Assembly: GCF_037975245.1 (NCBI RefSeq)
Contig: NC_092562.1
Location: forward strand, 7,977,001 to 8,041,000
Origin: Apostichopus japonicus
Taxonomy: Eukaryota; Echinodermata; Holothuroidea; Aspidochirotida; Stichopodidae
Reading direction: 5' to 3'
Length of the DNA: 64,000 nt
A program made the position numbers and the translations under genes. The notes below the pieces were generated by a model. It saw nothing but the letters and a program-made list of their open reading frames with translations. It had not been told where the DNA came from and made no database searches. Of this stretch, positions 10,761 through 22,199 are shown piece by piece (position 1 is the first letter of the stretch; each line of letters begins with the position of its first letter).

Positions 10761-12014
10761 TGCTTTCCACACCCGGATAATCCTAAAACAGTAGGGTTAC
10801 CTATAGAATGCTTTAATGTGCAACTTAATTGTAAGTTATAAAAAACGGCTGATTCTAATGTATCCAATGGGTTTGTCGTTAAGGCTTATACAGGACTCCA
10901 CAACATGAATAAAAAGTTACAGTAGGAAGCAGACTACGTTCGGTTATATGTTTCACTATGAGAACTTACTTTGAAAACGATTTCCAGAACCAAGAAACAC
11001 ACCTCCTCATTTGTTATTTTATGAAGTAATGAGGTGATAAAGAATTTCGTGCGTCAAAACGCGACAAAACGCAAAATATATGGATTCAACCGTACGACTG
11101 GTAGTGTAAAGTCAATGGCCTGTCTTTGCTTAAACGTGTAGCAGCCGACGAAATTGTCCCTGATGACATGTTAATCCCTTTGAATTGCACTTTGTTCCTT
11201 CAACTCTTAATTTAAAGTGAAAGAGTGAAAGACGGGATTATTGTCTGCAACAACGTAACTGCAAAGAAATTGTCAAGACATGTCTTCTGGAGTCTTCCGT
11301 TCACTTCACTCCCTCCCTTGGTCAGAGATGAGAATATCAGTGCAACCGAATCTGTGCAAAATGAAAAGTTGAAAGCAATAGTATATGAGAAGTGCCACAC
11401 TGTAAGTCATACATAAAGTAAATTATCATCTTGAAGGTTTATGTTTAAGCTCCACTACAATTACAAATAATTAACATTCACCATGTTGGTTGAGTGTAGA
11501 CTGTTAGTGTAAAACTGAACTATGCTCAGGCATTGAGTTAATGCAATGATCTTTTATTGTGACTCCTACATGTTTATATGCTTACTGGCTCAATTTGTTT
11601 TTATTGGCGCTTGCATGTCATTTTTCGGCATTGTATATATTCCACAGTTTACTACAAAAATTGAAAATTTTTAACCATACGAACCAATACAACGACATAT
11701 TAAGCAAATATCTGACATTTATCAAATTAGAGTAAGTTCGAATATACAAGAAGTTTGATGCCTTTTGTAGGGTGGTGCTCAATTGGTTTATGTGTGCAAT
11801 GTCTGACTGTTTAATGCAAATAAAACATTGATTGTCCTGAATCAGCTGTCTGGCTAAATGCCACTTAATTGTTAAAAGCTGTGTATCAAATGTGGGTAAG
11901 GACCAGAGGTGGAGCTTTAGCAAATATATATAGGAACAGAAACTGCTTGCAGATAATCAGATTTACAGTACACTTCTCAGTTCTTACCTACCTTCATGGC
12001 CTTCACCTTTCTGT
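10761..12014. other. Mostly unassigned, with one weak exon candidate
   Basis: No family-level similarity seen. A plus-strand open stretch at 11225-11401 ends exactly at a consensus-like splice donor (ACT then GTAAGT). It starts with a Met codon and encodes about 59 residues of normal composition. There is no second exon to pair with it, so it is noted but not called a gene. Confidence 0.3.
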
Positions 12015-12022
12015 ATGATTCA

Positions 12023-12744
12023 CAAGGGCGGCGGAAGCACTTTTAATCTGGGGGGGCACCAACGTCGAAGGGCACTTTGCAAAAATTCGATTGGACTGAT
12101 GCAGCCTGATATGTAGGCCTAGTACCCTTTATAACTCTTATTGTATTATCTTATTTCCGTATACACATCACTCCATGAACGCCCCTCCCCCCCTCAAGTA
12201 AACAATGCATACTAGCACTGCAATATCTAATGTGCAAATTGGGAAATTGGAAAATCATTATAAAGTCCAAGTCCCTGCACACGCGATCGATACATGCATG
12301 AAAGCAAATGAAATATACTGAAAGAAAAATAATTTTCTATGTGTTTTTCAATGGTTAAAGTGATATTATTATGATCATTATTATTGTAACGACTTTGCCA
12401 ATAATTCTAACCAATTTGGAAGGGTTATAACACGGCAAATGATGGTATGTTATTGGCATGCGATGTAATAACCGGTGCATGCCTATATGATATGCACATT
12501 AACATGTTGAACGCGCGCGTAGCGCGCGAAAAATTTTCGTAATGTTTTTCGGGCAAGTCGTTACAGCCCCCCCCCCCCCAAATCAAATTTAAAACTTCCC
12601 GAAATATTTCATTCGACGTGGGTTTCGCTTTGTAAACTCTTTATTTATTTAGAAATTTTTATGTAGAAAAAGGGCACATTTTTAACCTGAGGAAAAGTGG
12701 GGGGGGCACGTGCCCCCTGTGCCCCCCCGGTTCCGCCGCCCTTG
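12023..12744. mobile_element. hAT-type non-autonomous element, copy 4
   Basis: Ends are CAAGGGCGGCGGAAGC and GTTCCGCCGCCCTTG. A perfect 8-bp duplication ATGATTCA lies at 12015-12022 and 12745-12752. G-runs sit inside both ends (about 12049; C/G-runs at 12700-12730). The length is 722 bp and it is non-coding. Confidence 0.9.
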
Positions 12745-12906
12745 ATGATTCATACCTATGTGGAAAAAGTTATACTCAAACACAGCAGTGTTGACTCTTC
12801 GGCAATGCACTATCAGTTATTTGATATGTACAAATACCATATATATGATGCCATTCATTATTGGCACCAACTGCAGAAAATTATTAAATGTTTTAGATAT
12901 TTCTAC

Positions 12907-13064
12907 CTCATCATCACATCAGTAATGAAATAAGAAGTTGATTCTGCAGTCTTGTCAGGCATTGCTTTAGCCTCAGGCCACTTTGAGTAGAAGTCAGACA
13001 GTTTTATAATGTATCGGTTATTGGCAGCTGTCACTGGCAGAGGACCAATAAGATCAACACCAAC
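12907..13064 (-). CDS. Candidate integrase-core exon (retroelement-derived)
   Basis: Fully open for about 52 codons on the minus strand. It begins VGVDLIGPLPVTAANNRYII and continues LSDFYSKWPEAKAMPDKTAE. This matches the start of a retroviral-type integrase core (first catalytic Asp in VDLIGPL, then the NRYI..SDxxxKWPEA block). The frame is bordered by a pyrimidine-rich tract ending in AACAG (acceptor, 13065-13066) and by GATGAG followed by GTAGAA (donor, 12905-12906). Ordinary Ty3/gypsy integrases have no intron here, so this may be an exon of a domesticated integrase gene, an intron-bearing retroelement, or chance borders on a TE fragment. The second and third catalytic residues would lie in further exons, which were not found nearby. 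Confidence 0.5.
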
Positions 13065-13069
13065 CTGTT

Positions 13070-15560
13070 AAGAAAGAATACAGCAATGAGGTTCTAACTC
13101 AAAAACATTTACAAGTTGCAGATTTTGCCTTGACTGTTGTTATATCCATTGCTTCATTCTGTTCACAAAAATAGTCGGATATCAGACCGAAACAGGGTGT
13201 TGGTGGATCTCGGCCGATTATTGTTACCTTGCATACATGGAAATGTAACAATGAACCATACTGTACCGTATTTAAAATCGCTTAAACCACTAAACCCCCA
13301 AAAATGTTACCACTTTTACCAACTTACAAGTATACGCCCATATTGGTGGTTGCTCTGCAATTATATGCCAAAGTACGGTGGCTTAAAGGTATGCTGTATA
13401 ATAAATATATAGTAAAGTAAATATAATTGGCCCAGATAATTAAATATGGTCCCTTTGGTCAGAATTCTTAAACCATTTTTTTACCACCCTGGAGGAAATG
13501 TACTATAAAACCATCTTGTGTGTTCATTTAGAATGTCTGAGCACAGTGTGAAGGGTTAAGACCTCCAGGAATGTACTTTTTGAAAACCTCTTGCAATTAT
13601 ATTGGCCAGAATTTACGGTTATTCAGACTGCCTTTAAACTTTTAATTTGTCCAAACAGCGTGACTTTAACTAAACTTTAACTCTACTGCATGTTGGGGAC
13701 AACCTGTACAATTAGAACAGCTGGGGAATTTATAACCGTTTCCATAATCCAGTTACAGGCATGCTATGGAGACTTGTTTTTGGACAGGAAAATGACGCTT
13801 TGACCTCCTGGCACATCTTGCAGAATTGAACATACTTTGTTACATCCATTTTATTGTTTTCCAATAGAATCTAGACATACTCTATTGTCTGGTTGTATCT
13901 CTGCCAAGATGAGCAGCTTTAAAGAGATGAGAAAATGATCAAGGAGATATCATGATGAAGAATAAAAATGGGCTGCAAAATTGGTAGTTTTAGCTGAGGT
14001 GCCACGAAATTTAATTACAATCTATATCAGTGTTTGAAAATGGAATTTTCCCATTATTGTACATACTGCATGACCACTATTTTGGTCTAGATTTGTTGAT
14101 AGAGTTTTCTTCCGCAGTGAGGTTGGCATGTCAGTAGAGAATAACCTTCAGTATCTCACCAACCACAATGAATCTGAATTTGTTACATACAGTATTACTA
14201 CTTTCCTATAGCAGTAGGCTAGGCTATAGTCCATTAATTGCATTTTAATATTGTCGCATGCATGCAGCCAAGGCTATCTCTGTAAGCTTTAGTGAAATGA
14301 TTTTGTAATGCTTGTTAACTTCTATGTTAGGCAGAGCCTACAGGTGGAAATTTATGATATTTTTCACAAATGTGTTATGACAATTCGGTAAACAAAACGA
14401 AAGAAACTAGGCCTTAACCACTTTCTTCATGCACTAACAACTTTGCTCAAGCATACAACTGATTATAATGCACCATAAGCAATTGCTTGAGTTTTTGTGA
14501 ACGAGTTTTACAACTAACCAAACGTGGTAAAAGAATATCATGATTTGTGCACCAATCAGGCCTATTTTTTAATATTACATGTTCGCCATTTGACATCATG
14601 TTTTATTACACAATTCAGAGATCTCTGGGTGAATTACTAAAATATGATATCAATTTAATTATAGGCCAGGACAGAATTGCATAATTAAGCCACGCAGAAT
14701 AAAACGTAAACGATATAAAAACCCATTTGATTTCTAAGCTTGTTAACCCTTTACTATAGCCTATAGGCTAGAGCTACTGCGCTGCTGTTTCGTATCCAGA
14801 AATGTCACTAGGCCATTAAGGTTGTGTTAAGGTTGACGAAAAAATTAAAAGAAAATTCAATATATCGTAAATGCGACCATCACTGTGCAAAGATAGCATA
14901 AGCGTTTCCTACGTGTAAACTTACATAGGCCTAAGTACTATTTTGACTAAAATCATCTTTCCTACTCAACGGCCTTGGCTAACCACATGCATAGTGTGTA
15001 TCCTATAATATTAGTTACTGACATTACCCCCGATGCCCCTCTATAAGCTGCCTCGATTTGATAAGCCCTAGTGGCAAAACTTTTCTTCCATCATTGGTTT
15101 TATAAGAGTTCCATTTTCAGCCAGCCTGAAAGACTGACTTTGCCTCTGTAAGATCCCTTTCTGGTTTTTTTTCTCGTGAAACCACATGGATAGCTCTCAT
15201 CTGTCAGAAAATCGGCATTTTGGCTCACGTTTTCTGGGACCTTTTTTTAATTTTTAGCTGTCGCACGGCAAGATCGATCGACATACTGCTAAATATACCA
15301 AAGCCGAAATGCGACAATTTGTTAAAAATACGGATGCTGCCAGAGTCCATTCCTGATTATTTTTTTACCACTAACATATCTGTTAGCGGACATTGTGTCA
15401 GGGGGGACACATATTATAACAAAATAAACGGCCGTCAAATAAAGTCCCCCCCTCCCCCGTTAAACATAGCACATATTGTCCAGGAAGACAGTAGGACCAA
15501 CAGGCCTTGTAAAATAGGTACAGGGAGACTAAATGTGAATCACTAAATGTGAAAGTGTAA
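13070..15560. other. No recognisable gene
   Basis: AT-rich sequence with no repeat or protein similarity that I could identify. Short open frames (for example 13137-13412 plus and 15220-15546 plus) have no recognisable motifs. Confidence 0.4.
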
Positions 15561-15624
15561 ATCAAGTATAAATTGTTCAGTATGTACTGAATATGGGGAT
15601 ACATGCGACAGTTTGTACTGCTGA

Positions 15625-16065
15625 GAAACATGATGAGACGAAAATATCTAGCATATTGCTATGCCCTATATGTTTTATTCTTTCCTTTTTTTTGGGGGGG
15701 GGGGCTTTTGATTGTTTCTTTGATGTTTTCAGGTCTTTTGTGTCCAAACAAACTGGACGTATTGGTTGTAAATTGATGATAAATACATCAGACAATGTGT
15801 TTGTGCAAGAGGGAGGTGGTGGCTGACATTGTTGATAGAATACATGTATTCCTGCCCTTTTCAAAAAGCACTGCTATTGTTAGGAAAAGAAACCGTGCCA
15901 TTTTTTTATGGGGATGTAGAGCCTGAAGCCTTTTTACATATCTGAACCACTTTCTTTCCATTGTGGAAAAATGTCATAATTAGTAACAACGAACCTTTAT
16001 CACTGGAATTGCCATTTGTCTATACAAATGAATGTTTGCTTCATGCATGGCGACCACAACAGGGT
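15625..16065 (+). repeat. Dispersed coding-like repeat, copy B
   Basis: Inverted homologue of 9192-9675. On the plus strand it shows a T-rich tract ending TTTTCAG, then RSFVSKQTGR, LMINTSDNVFV, and after a frame change EVVADIVDRI and LPFSKS. Copy A shows the same blocks in the same order. Several stops and frame changes make this a decayed copy. Function unknown. Confidence 0.5.
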
Positions 16066-16115
16066 TAGGACTTGGGGCGTTTTGCCAAGAGAGAAAATCT
16101 AAATCTTACCCTCTG

Positions 16116-16395
16116 CACTGTAAAAACAGTTGGGTCATTTTTTGACCCAAATTTGACCCAGCAACTTAGTGGAATCTCCACCAGCCCAGGTTTGGGTCAA
16201 TTTGACCAAGGATCTGTGTCATTTGACATCTGACCTAAAACTGGGTTATTTTGACCCATACGCTACTTTGACCCATATGCTACTTTGACCCAGCTTTTGA
16301 CCCAGTGGTTAGTGCAATCTCCACCAGCCCAGCAGATTGGGTCAAAAAAATTGACCACGTAAATGGGTCAAAGCTGAATTTACATTTGCAGTTGC
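16116..16395. repeat. Left subterminal GGGTCA/TGACCC repeat cluster
   Basis: More than a dozen GGGTCA or TGACCC words in both orientations. A larger direct repeat around ATCTCCACCAGCCCAG occurs twice (about 16172 and 16317). Confidence 0.75.
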
Positions 16396-16399
16396 AGGA

Positions 16400-17765
16400 A
16401 GGCTATAAAAGAAATGACATAAGACTTCGATTCCTAAAGATAAATTAATTTATTCAAATCACAAAGTGGTGTTACAATAAAGCATGCAACTTCTTCTATT
16501 TCACATATAATTATCGATATTCATTTTGTTTTATTCCAACTAGAACATCATAGTAACAGTAAAAATCAGAGTAATGTGATACCCATAAAACTAAACAAAC
16601 AATGAACACAAGAACATAGGCTAAGCCTAATGTACCAACTGAGAATCATTGGAAACTAAGCAATGTTCATTAAAATCCTGACATACTTAACTAAAACAAC
16701 TGATCATTTATTCATGTGCACAAATTTTAGTTCACTGAGGAATATGTTCTGTACTACTTGAAAGACTTTAATTGTTGATCTCACAGCTAGGTTTGCTGCA
16801 GTGTTTGTAATATTAAGTTAATCAAGACTGGAGCATGCACTCACTCTCTACTTGTATCCTTAGTCACTGTAGTAATTTGATTATTAGCTAGCATTTCTAA
16901 TTGTTTTTAAAGAATATAAATAAACAACATTCCATAGTTATCAATTGGATAAAATGTTAGGTATACAAAGAAGACATGTAGTACATCAATGGTGGCTGTA
17001 AGAAATCAAATATTTTGGAAAGCTCAATGTTTGGTGGGGGCTTTGTCAATGTCAAAAGTCAAAGACAATATCAAACATATTTTGCAGTGGGTTGGTGGGG
17101 CAAGACAAACCCTATGGCCAGCTGCCAATTAATAAAATCTTGCAAGCATATCCCAAAGGTGATAATTTCCTCAGTAGTTCTTGTACCAAAACAGCATTAG
17201 ATTTGAATGAGGAAAAGCTGTTTATAACATACAGTACAAGAGTTATAATCACTCAAAAGTCATCAATAAATGGAAACACTGTGAATAAATATTTTTGCAC
17301 CACCAATATGTTACAATATGTATAAAATTTTCAGTTGCTCAGGCAAAAAATGTACATCAGTCATGCTTTTGGCTAGTTGTGCATGTATGATGTATGGTTG
17401 GAACACTAGTTTTGCACCACTGTTTGTGAGGCAGTTCTGCTTCTTTAGTCCCTCTAAACTTAACAATAACAAATACCAAATGAAACCTTGTTCAAGGTAA
17501 TATAACATGCAGACATAAATAGAAAACAACTTTGTCACATTATGTAAATTAAAAACCTCATGTAATCATCCCATCATGTTAATGACCATGAACTAAGTGT
17601 TAACCTAATGTTGCACTGCCCAAGGTTTACAGGAGATATGTTCATATCCCTTATATGTGTTTTGAGAAAATTATACGATAAAAGGTTACAATGTATAAAA
17701 AAAAAAACAAATAAATCATATTAAACACTACTTTTGACAAAGTTGTTTACATACCTTCCTTTCTC
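16400..17765. other. Interior of the CACTG-ended element, no recognised gene
   Basis: AT-rich, possibly intron or 3' region of the minus-strand gene whose exons follow. Short open frames at 17015-17325 (plus) and 17311-17538 (minus) show no recognisable motif. Confidence 0.35.
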
Positions 17766-18095
17766 TTACTGACTACTTAAAAAAGCACGTAGGCTTCTTA
17801 CTGAAGGGGATGTCGAAACCTTTCCCTTCCCTTCACTAAGCTTAAAGAGGAATTTGTGTATAAATTCCCAGGTTGTTTGACACTGGCAGGGGTAGGATAT
17901 GTCAAACAAGTACAATGATTTGAAACAAATTTCAAAAGCTGCAATCAAATCTGTTGCTGGCAGAGCAACCCCTTCGATGATCACAAATGACTGAGTCGGA
18001 TACCTTCTATCACCAAATGCAAGGACGAATGGCTGCTTTCGAGTTCTATCTTGCTTAAACTCATCTTCCATGAATTGAGAAAGATTGGTCCCAAC
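17766..18095 (-). CDS. Terminal exon of an unknown element-borne gene
   Basis: The minus-strand frame starts after a good acceptor (pyrimidine tract, CCAAAG, at 18096-18097) and runs VGTNLSQFMEDEFKQDRTRK to a stop at 17766. A central block, SFVIIEGVALPATDLIAAFE then LYLFDISYPCQCQTTWEFIH, resembles the C-terminal domain of SAMD3-like proteins that are multiplied in fish and invertebrate genomes. That link is from memory and uncertain. It pairs with an upstream exon at 18498-18659 on the same strand. Both lie inside the CACTG-ended unit, so this is either cargo of that element or a separate gene it surrounds. No DDE transposase motif is visible. Confidence 0.5.
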   Translation of the reverse strand, partial: VGTNLSQFMEDEFKQDRTRKQPFVLAFGDRRYPTQSFVIIEGVALPATDLIAAFEICFKSLYLFDISYPCQCQTTWEFIHKFLFKLSEGKGKVSTSPSVRSLRAFLSSQ

Positions 18096-18204
18096 CTTTG
18101 GAAGAAAGAAAATAAATTGCTGCTTTCAATGCACACTTAATTCTGTTGTCACTAATTTAAATAATTAGCAAATCTTTTCACTTGAATCATTACCATAGCA
18201 GATT

Positions 18205-18310
18205 TAAGATTCTGTTGACCTCAAATGACCTTGGACCTCCATGAAAAAATAGAGGGATCATCTACTCACAAAGGGCTACCTACATACTAAGTTTAAGGTT
18301 CAAGCAACTT
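18205..18310 (+). repeat. TGACCT-family dispersed repeat unit
   Basis: TTGACCTCAAATGACCTTGG, then TACATACTAAGTTTAAGGTTC, matches the pattern at 5928-6130. It falls in the intron between the two minus-strand exons. Confidence 0.55.
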
Positions 18311-18497
18311 AACTTGGCACCTGACTGTTATAAGTGAAAAATCATCATGACATTTTATGCGATTTAATTACATACCAGTAGGAATGACTGAGGATGTAGG
18401 AATATCAGTTACTTAGCCTACACAGTTAAAAAAAATTGACCCTTATCCCTTACTGAGTATATTGTATGTAGACTGTTCAAGATAATGGTATTAGTAC

Positions 18498-18659
18498 CTT
18501 TTGGATCTGTTTTTATGTTGCACTTTACAGGTGTAGGCTTCTTTACTTCTTTCGGTGTTGCTTCTTGTTTCTTAAAGGCATGGGATCGTTTTCGGGCAAT
18601 CTTTCCTCAAGATAGTCTGTAGCAGGATGTTTCCAATGGGCTTTTGTGTACCCTGCTAC
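18498..18659 (-). CDS. Upstream exon of the element-borne gene, with a frameshift
   Basis: Bordered by an acceptor (GACTATAG, 18660-18661) and a donor (CCAAAAG then GTACTA, GT at 18496-18497). The frame reads VAGYTKAHWKHPATDYLEE. After an apparent one-base shift near the middle it continues KIARKRSHAFKKQEATPKEV and further Lys-rich sequence to the donor. Without the shift the first frame ends at a stop after about 37 codons. A basic, Lys-rich linker is compatible with a DNA-binding or nuclear protein, but this is not proven. The nested 18756-21345 element sits directly upstream, in what would be the preceding intron. Confidence 0.45.
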
Positions 18660-19117
18660 CTATAGTCCACAGATAAAAATAGGACATATATAGTTAACTT
18701 CAATTGTTCAATTACACCGACTATAGTCTTGGCAAAGACTGTTTGTTGGAGTATATGGGCAATTCCATGATGGAGGGGACATGGCCTAAAAATAAGAAGT
18801 GTCAGTTTTCAACCTGCTATCAGTCTAATGTTGTAGTATACATATCTAAGTTTGTGGAATAGGTAAGCAATTTTTCTCCAATACTCAAATTTTGAATACA
18901 TGGCTCAATTAATCAAGGAGGATGAGAGCTCAAAATAATCCTGAAAATTCATCATACATTCCATTCCATCCTATATGATACTAATCAGATAGTATTTAGT
19001 AGTTTTATTATGTCTTACTATAGATACTCTTGTTGACTGTGTTATGACAGAAAAACATTTCAAAATTTCTTCATGACAACTTCAGAACAGACATTTTTCA
19101 GGCTTTAATCACTGATG

Positions 19118-19333
19118 TAACGTGAGTAACCAAAAAAACAACTTTTTCTCTATGTGACATTTCTGTAACAAGTGGAAATCTGATAACCATAATTTCGTTA
19201 GTACTCATAGTCCCAAGTGTGGAAACAAGATCACTAATGAGGAGAGACCCATCATGTGTGAGTGATAGATCACTGAAATCTGTAACGTGAGTAACCGTGT
19301 AACGTGAGTAACCAATGTGTAACGTGAGTAACC
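19118..19333 (+). repeat. Left group of TAACGTGAGTAACC repeats (4 copies)
   Basis: Exact 14-mers start at 19118, 19283, 19300 and 19320; the last three are spaced 17 and 20 bp apart. Confidence 0.9.
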
Positions 19334-19479
19334 AAGCTAACACACTGAGACAATGCAGGAAATGCCTATTATTGTCTTGTAAATAATTGCTCAATAAGAG
19401 AGGGCAGTGGGGGTTAGGGCTAGGGTTAGTACAACACCTGGAGAGTACTCTCCCATCACCCATGAAGAAGATTCAGCAA

Positions 19480-20517
19480 GAAGCTCGGAGGGTGGCCACT
19501 AGATGACAAGTTGCCTCCTCCTGCATATTTCAACCTGGAGCGCAAAGGGCTGGATCCAATTCCTTCAATTCTACCAAGGCCCTGATCCAAATAGACTTCT
19601 CTGAGAACTACACATGTGTATCTCAAGATGAAATCCAGAGTGCCCACTGGAACCAAAGACAGGTGAGCCTGTTCACAGTAGCAGTGTGGCACTCCGGTTC
19701 ACTCCATTCCAGTGTTGTGGCATCAGACAGCCTGGTCCACTCCAAGGATACAGTTATGGCATATGTGGACAAAGTTCTTGATGGCCTACCCCAAGCCTTG
19801 AAGTCTGTATCTGTCTGGTCGGATGGTCCAGCTTCACAATTTAAGAACAGATTCCTCGCTGCTGCTATTATCCGCCTTCAAGAAAAACACAATCTCAAGA
19901 TGCTGTGGATGGGATTGGTGGAGCAGTGAAGCGTCGTGCATGGAGCTAAGTCAAATCTCGGAAGGCATTACCAATGCAAAAAAGCAACGTAACATCAACC
20001 ACTGGGATGCCCAAGGTGGACACCCATACTGATGCCGCAAGCTGAAATTGAGGCGAGAAATAGCGAACTCGGTCTGAAATCTGTATTTGAGAATGCCAAG
20101 CAAATCGTTGGAATGGCCAGTAAACATCACTTGCAGGTACAGAACAAGGATGTCTTCTCCTTCACCATTACAGATGATGGCAACAGCTCTGCTGAAAGGA
20201 ATACCCCCCTCGGGAGATGGGGGAGGCCACAGAAAAATGCAACCTGCTCAGGGAGTGGCAATGCTGGTATAGAACTCGGTATAGACTGGTATGCCGTTGA
20301 ATACGAAGTGGTATTGTACCCCCCCCCCCTTGTAATAGAACCAAAGGGGGACCAGAACGACGTACAAGTGTCAGTGATGCAGCCAGCTGGGCCCAATTAA
20401 AAATGGCTAAACCCAAGGCACAAGATAGTCTATCTCAGGGAGAAACTCATCACCAAACTTGATGCACCAACCTTTGCCAATAACCGTGGGCACTTCAAAT
20501 TTTCTGTCGCCTTTTGA
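19480..20517 (+). pseudogene. Decayed transposase-like gene (DFSENY ... SDGPxSQFKN family)
   Basis: The plus strand reads QIDFSENYTCVSQDEIQSAH (about 19588-19650), then after VSLFTVAVW comes VWSDGPASQFKNRFLAAAII. Next, in a different frame, is DGIGGAVKRRAW (from about 19907). The 12 or so residues expected between the second and third blocks (usually an HGKG-type motif) are missing, so a small deletion changed the frame. Later blocks are AEIEARNSELGLKSVFENAK, DVQVSVMQPAG and, after one in-frame stop, KIVYLREKLITKLDAP and NRGHFKF, ending at 20517. These blocks, in this order, match an unnamed protein family common in cnidarian, echinoderm and fish genomes (from memory). The two conserved Asp residues suggest an RNase H-fold transposase. 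The start codon is unclear. Confidence 0.65.
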
Positions 20518-20938
20518 AGACTGAACGAATCAGCTCTCTTCCAAAGCCGCTTCCAAACGTTACTCAATGTTCAATTGATATGTTAACAATTTCCTATTGG
20601 TTCATGGTTTTTTTTCAGTTGGCCTGTTACTTTCCCAGAGAGATTTAGTTCCCTTAGTATTATATTCTGGGTAAATTCAAGTTTGACACACTGCTAGTCC
20701 TCAAATAAAACTTAGTTACAATGTTTAGAATTTGTTGCCGATTTGTGAAGATATGATTCATGCATTATCTTAAAAAGACATGGTATATCTCATTTAGATT
20801 GTGATATTATTGAATTACACTGGAGAAGATGTTCAAAATGTCAATTCCACTGATATATGGGTGTTTCCTAGTCATTATCCAGCAGCAAGTTCATCATGGA
20901 CTCTGATTCCCTATGTATTGTATAGGTGGACAAACTGT

Positions 20939-21332
20939 AACGTGAGTAACCGTAACGTGAGTAACCGGTGAATGCCTCATTTTCACCGAGACAGGAAACC
21001 AGATATGATTTTAATTGTGTTCAGTATTTTTATCATCACCTAAGGTCCAAGAAACATGTATCCATTTTCTTTAAATATATCCAGTATGAGGACACTTTTT
21101 GAGTGAAGTTAATTTTTGGCGTCGGGGTGATTTTCAAATGTAACGTGAGTAACCGACACTTTCATGTACCTATCTCCTACAAGAAACAAGATAATCAAAT
21201 TGTGTTTTCGCCAATGTTGAGGTAAATTAGTTATCCTATCAATGCATAGAGAACAGTCATTCAAATTAATGATTGGTGGAGCTATCAAACCATTTGTGAG
21301 CGAAAGTCTTCAAAAATGTAACGTGAGTAACC
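20939..21332 (+). repeat. Right group of TAACGTGAGTAACC repeats (4 copies)
   Basis: Exact 14-mers start at 20939, 20954, 21141 and 21319. The last is separated by only a G from the inverted terminal repeat. Confidence 0.9.
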
Positions 21333-21360
21333 GTGGAATTGCCCATATCATATTTTACTG

Positions 21361-21611
21361 CAGTGGCATAACCAGTAGGGGAAAAGCCCCCAATTGGTCA
21401 CCCCCATCCGCCCCAAATTGACATACAAGTAAATTAGTAAGATAGAAATGATGAACCATTTTACATCTTGTCCACCCCTTAAATACAAGAATTTTATCCC
21501 TCCCCTTACACCCCTTCCCCATATCTTGTCCCCCTCCCATTGCACAGACTCCTTGCTACCCTTCAGCTCTCCCCCACCCCACCCCCACTAAAAAGTCTGA
21601 TTATGCTACTG
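21361..21611. mobile_element. hAT-type MITE, copy 5 (251 bp)
   Basis: Ends are CAGTGGCATAACCAG and CTGATTATGCTACTG. The flanks TTTTACTG (21353-21360) and TTTTACTA (21612-21619) match 7 of 8. It starts 15 bp from the right end of the nested 18756-21345 element. Confidence 0.75.
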
Positions 21612-22199
21612 TTTTACTACATTTAATAGCACACTGTTAACTCTCTGTTCAGCAAGATAGCTATTAACAAGTAACATTATACTAGTCTTAGCCTCTAACG
21701 TTGTATTTAGTTAAACTTACGTAGTGAGGTTAGGCCTATGCTTTATCAAAGACCAAACGTTAGGTCTAACATTACAGCTATCTATGTATCACTATCAGTA
21801 TCACTGTATCAGGGTAATTATGGCCTTGTCTGAACCACGGCGCTCGCAGCACTAATAACATGTTACTTAGGCCTAGCCTATCATCATATCTACAATGGCA
21901 TACTATAATATAGTATTTAACCAATAAACGTTGCGAGCACCTGTGGCCTGAACTAGTCAGCATACTTTGGCGTATATTTACCTTTGAATATTGGTATTTA
22001 CATTGGCAAACCCCAGTCATCAAGGGTGGAACTAACAAACGTGTCCATTTTCAGAGCCCATCAAAGTTTTTGATTCAACTTAGACTGCCTTCTTGGTCCT
22101 GAATTTACGTATGGTTTGTAGATTTGTGTGACGGTGTTCAGCTGTCGTCTACGAAAGGCGTCATGCAAAAACGCTGATAGTGGTCACATGACATAACTT

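Larger units (their letters stand above)
18756..21345 (+). mobile_element. Nested transposon with TGGGCAATTCCA inverted ends and 14-bp repeats
   Basis: The left end TGGGCAATTCCA at 18756 and the right end TGGAATTGCCCA at 21345 are perfect 12-bp inverted repeats. TA flanks both sides (a 2-bp duplication, or part of a longer palindromic end). Eight exact copies of TAACGTGAGTAACC, all in the same orientation, lie at 19118, 19283, 19300, 19320, 20939, 20954, 21141 and 21319. The last abuts the right inverted repeat. A decayed plus-strand gene with two acidic motifs lies between the two groups of repeats. The arrangement suggests an autonomous-derived transposon whose 14-mers may be transposase-binding sites. 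Confidence 0.75.

Noticed and set aside
11618-11923. 101-codon minus-strand frame as a further integrase exon downstream of 12907-13064
   Set aside because: A THKPIEHHPTKG-like stretch in one frame faintly resembles the YHPQTNG block, but the match is too weak and no splice sites frame it.
19405-19435. Telomere-like words (GGGTTAGGGCTAGGGTTAG)
   Set aside because: Only about three degenerate units inside a transposon. Too short to indicate an interstitial telomere.
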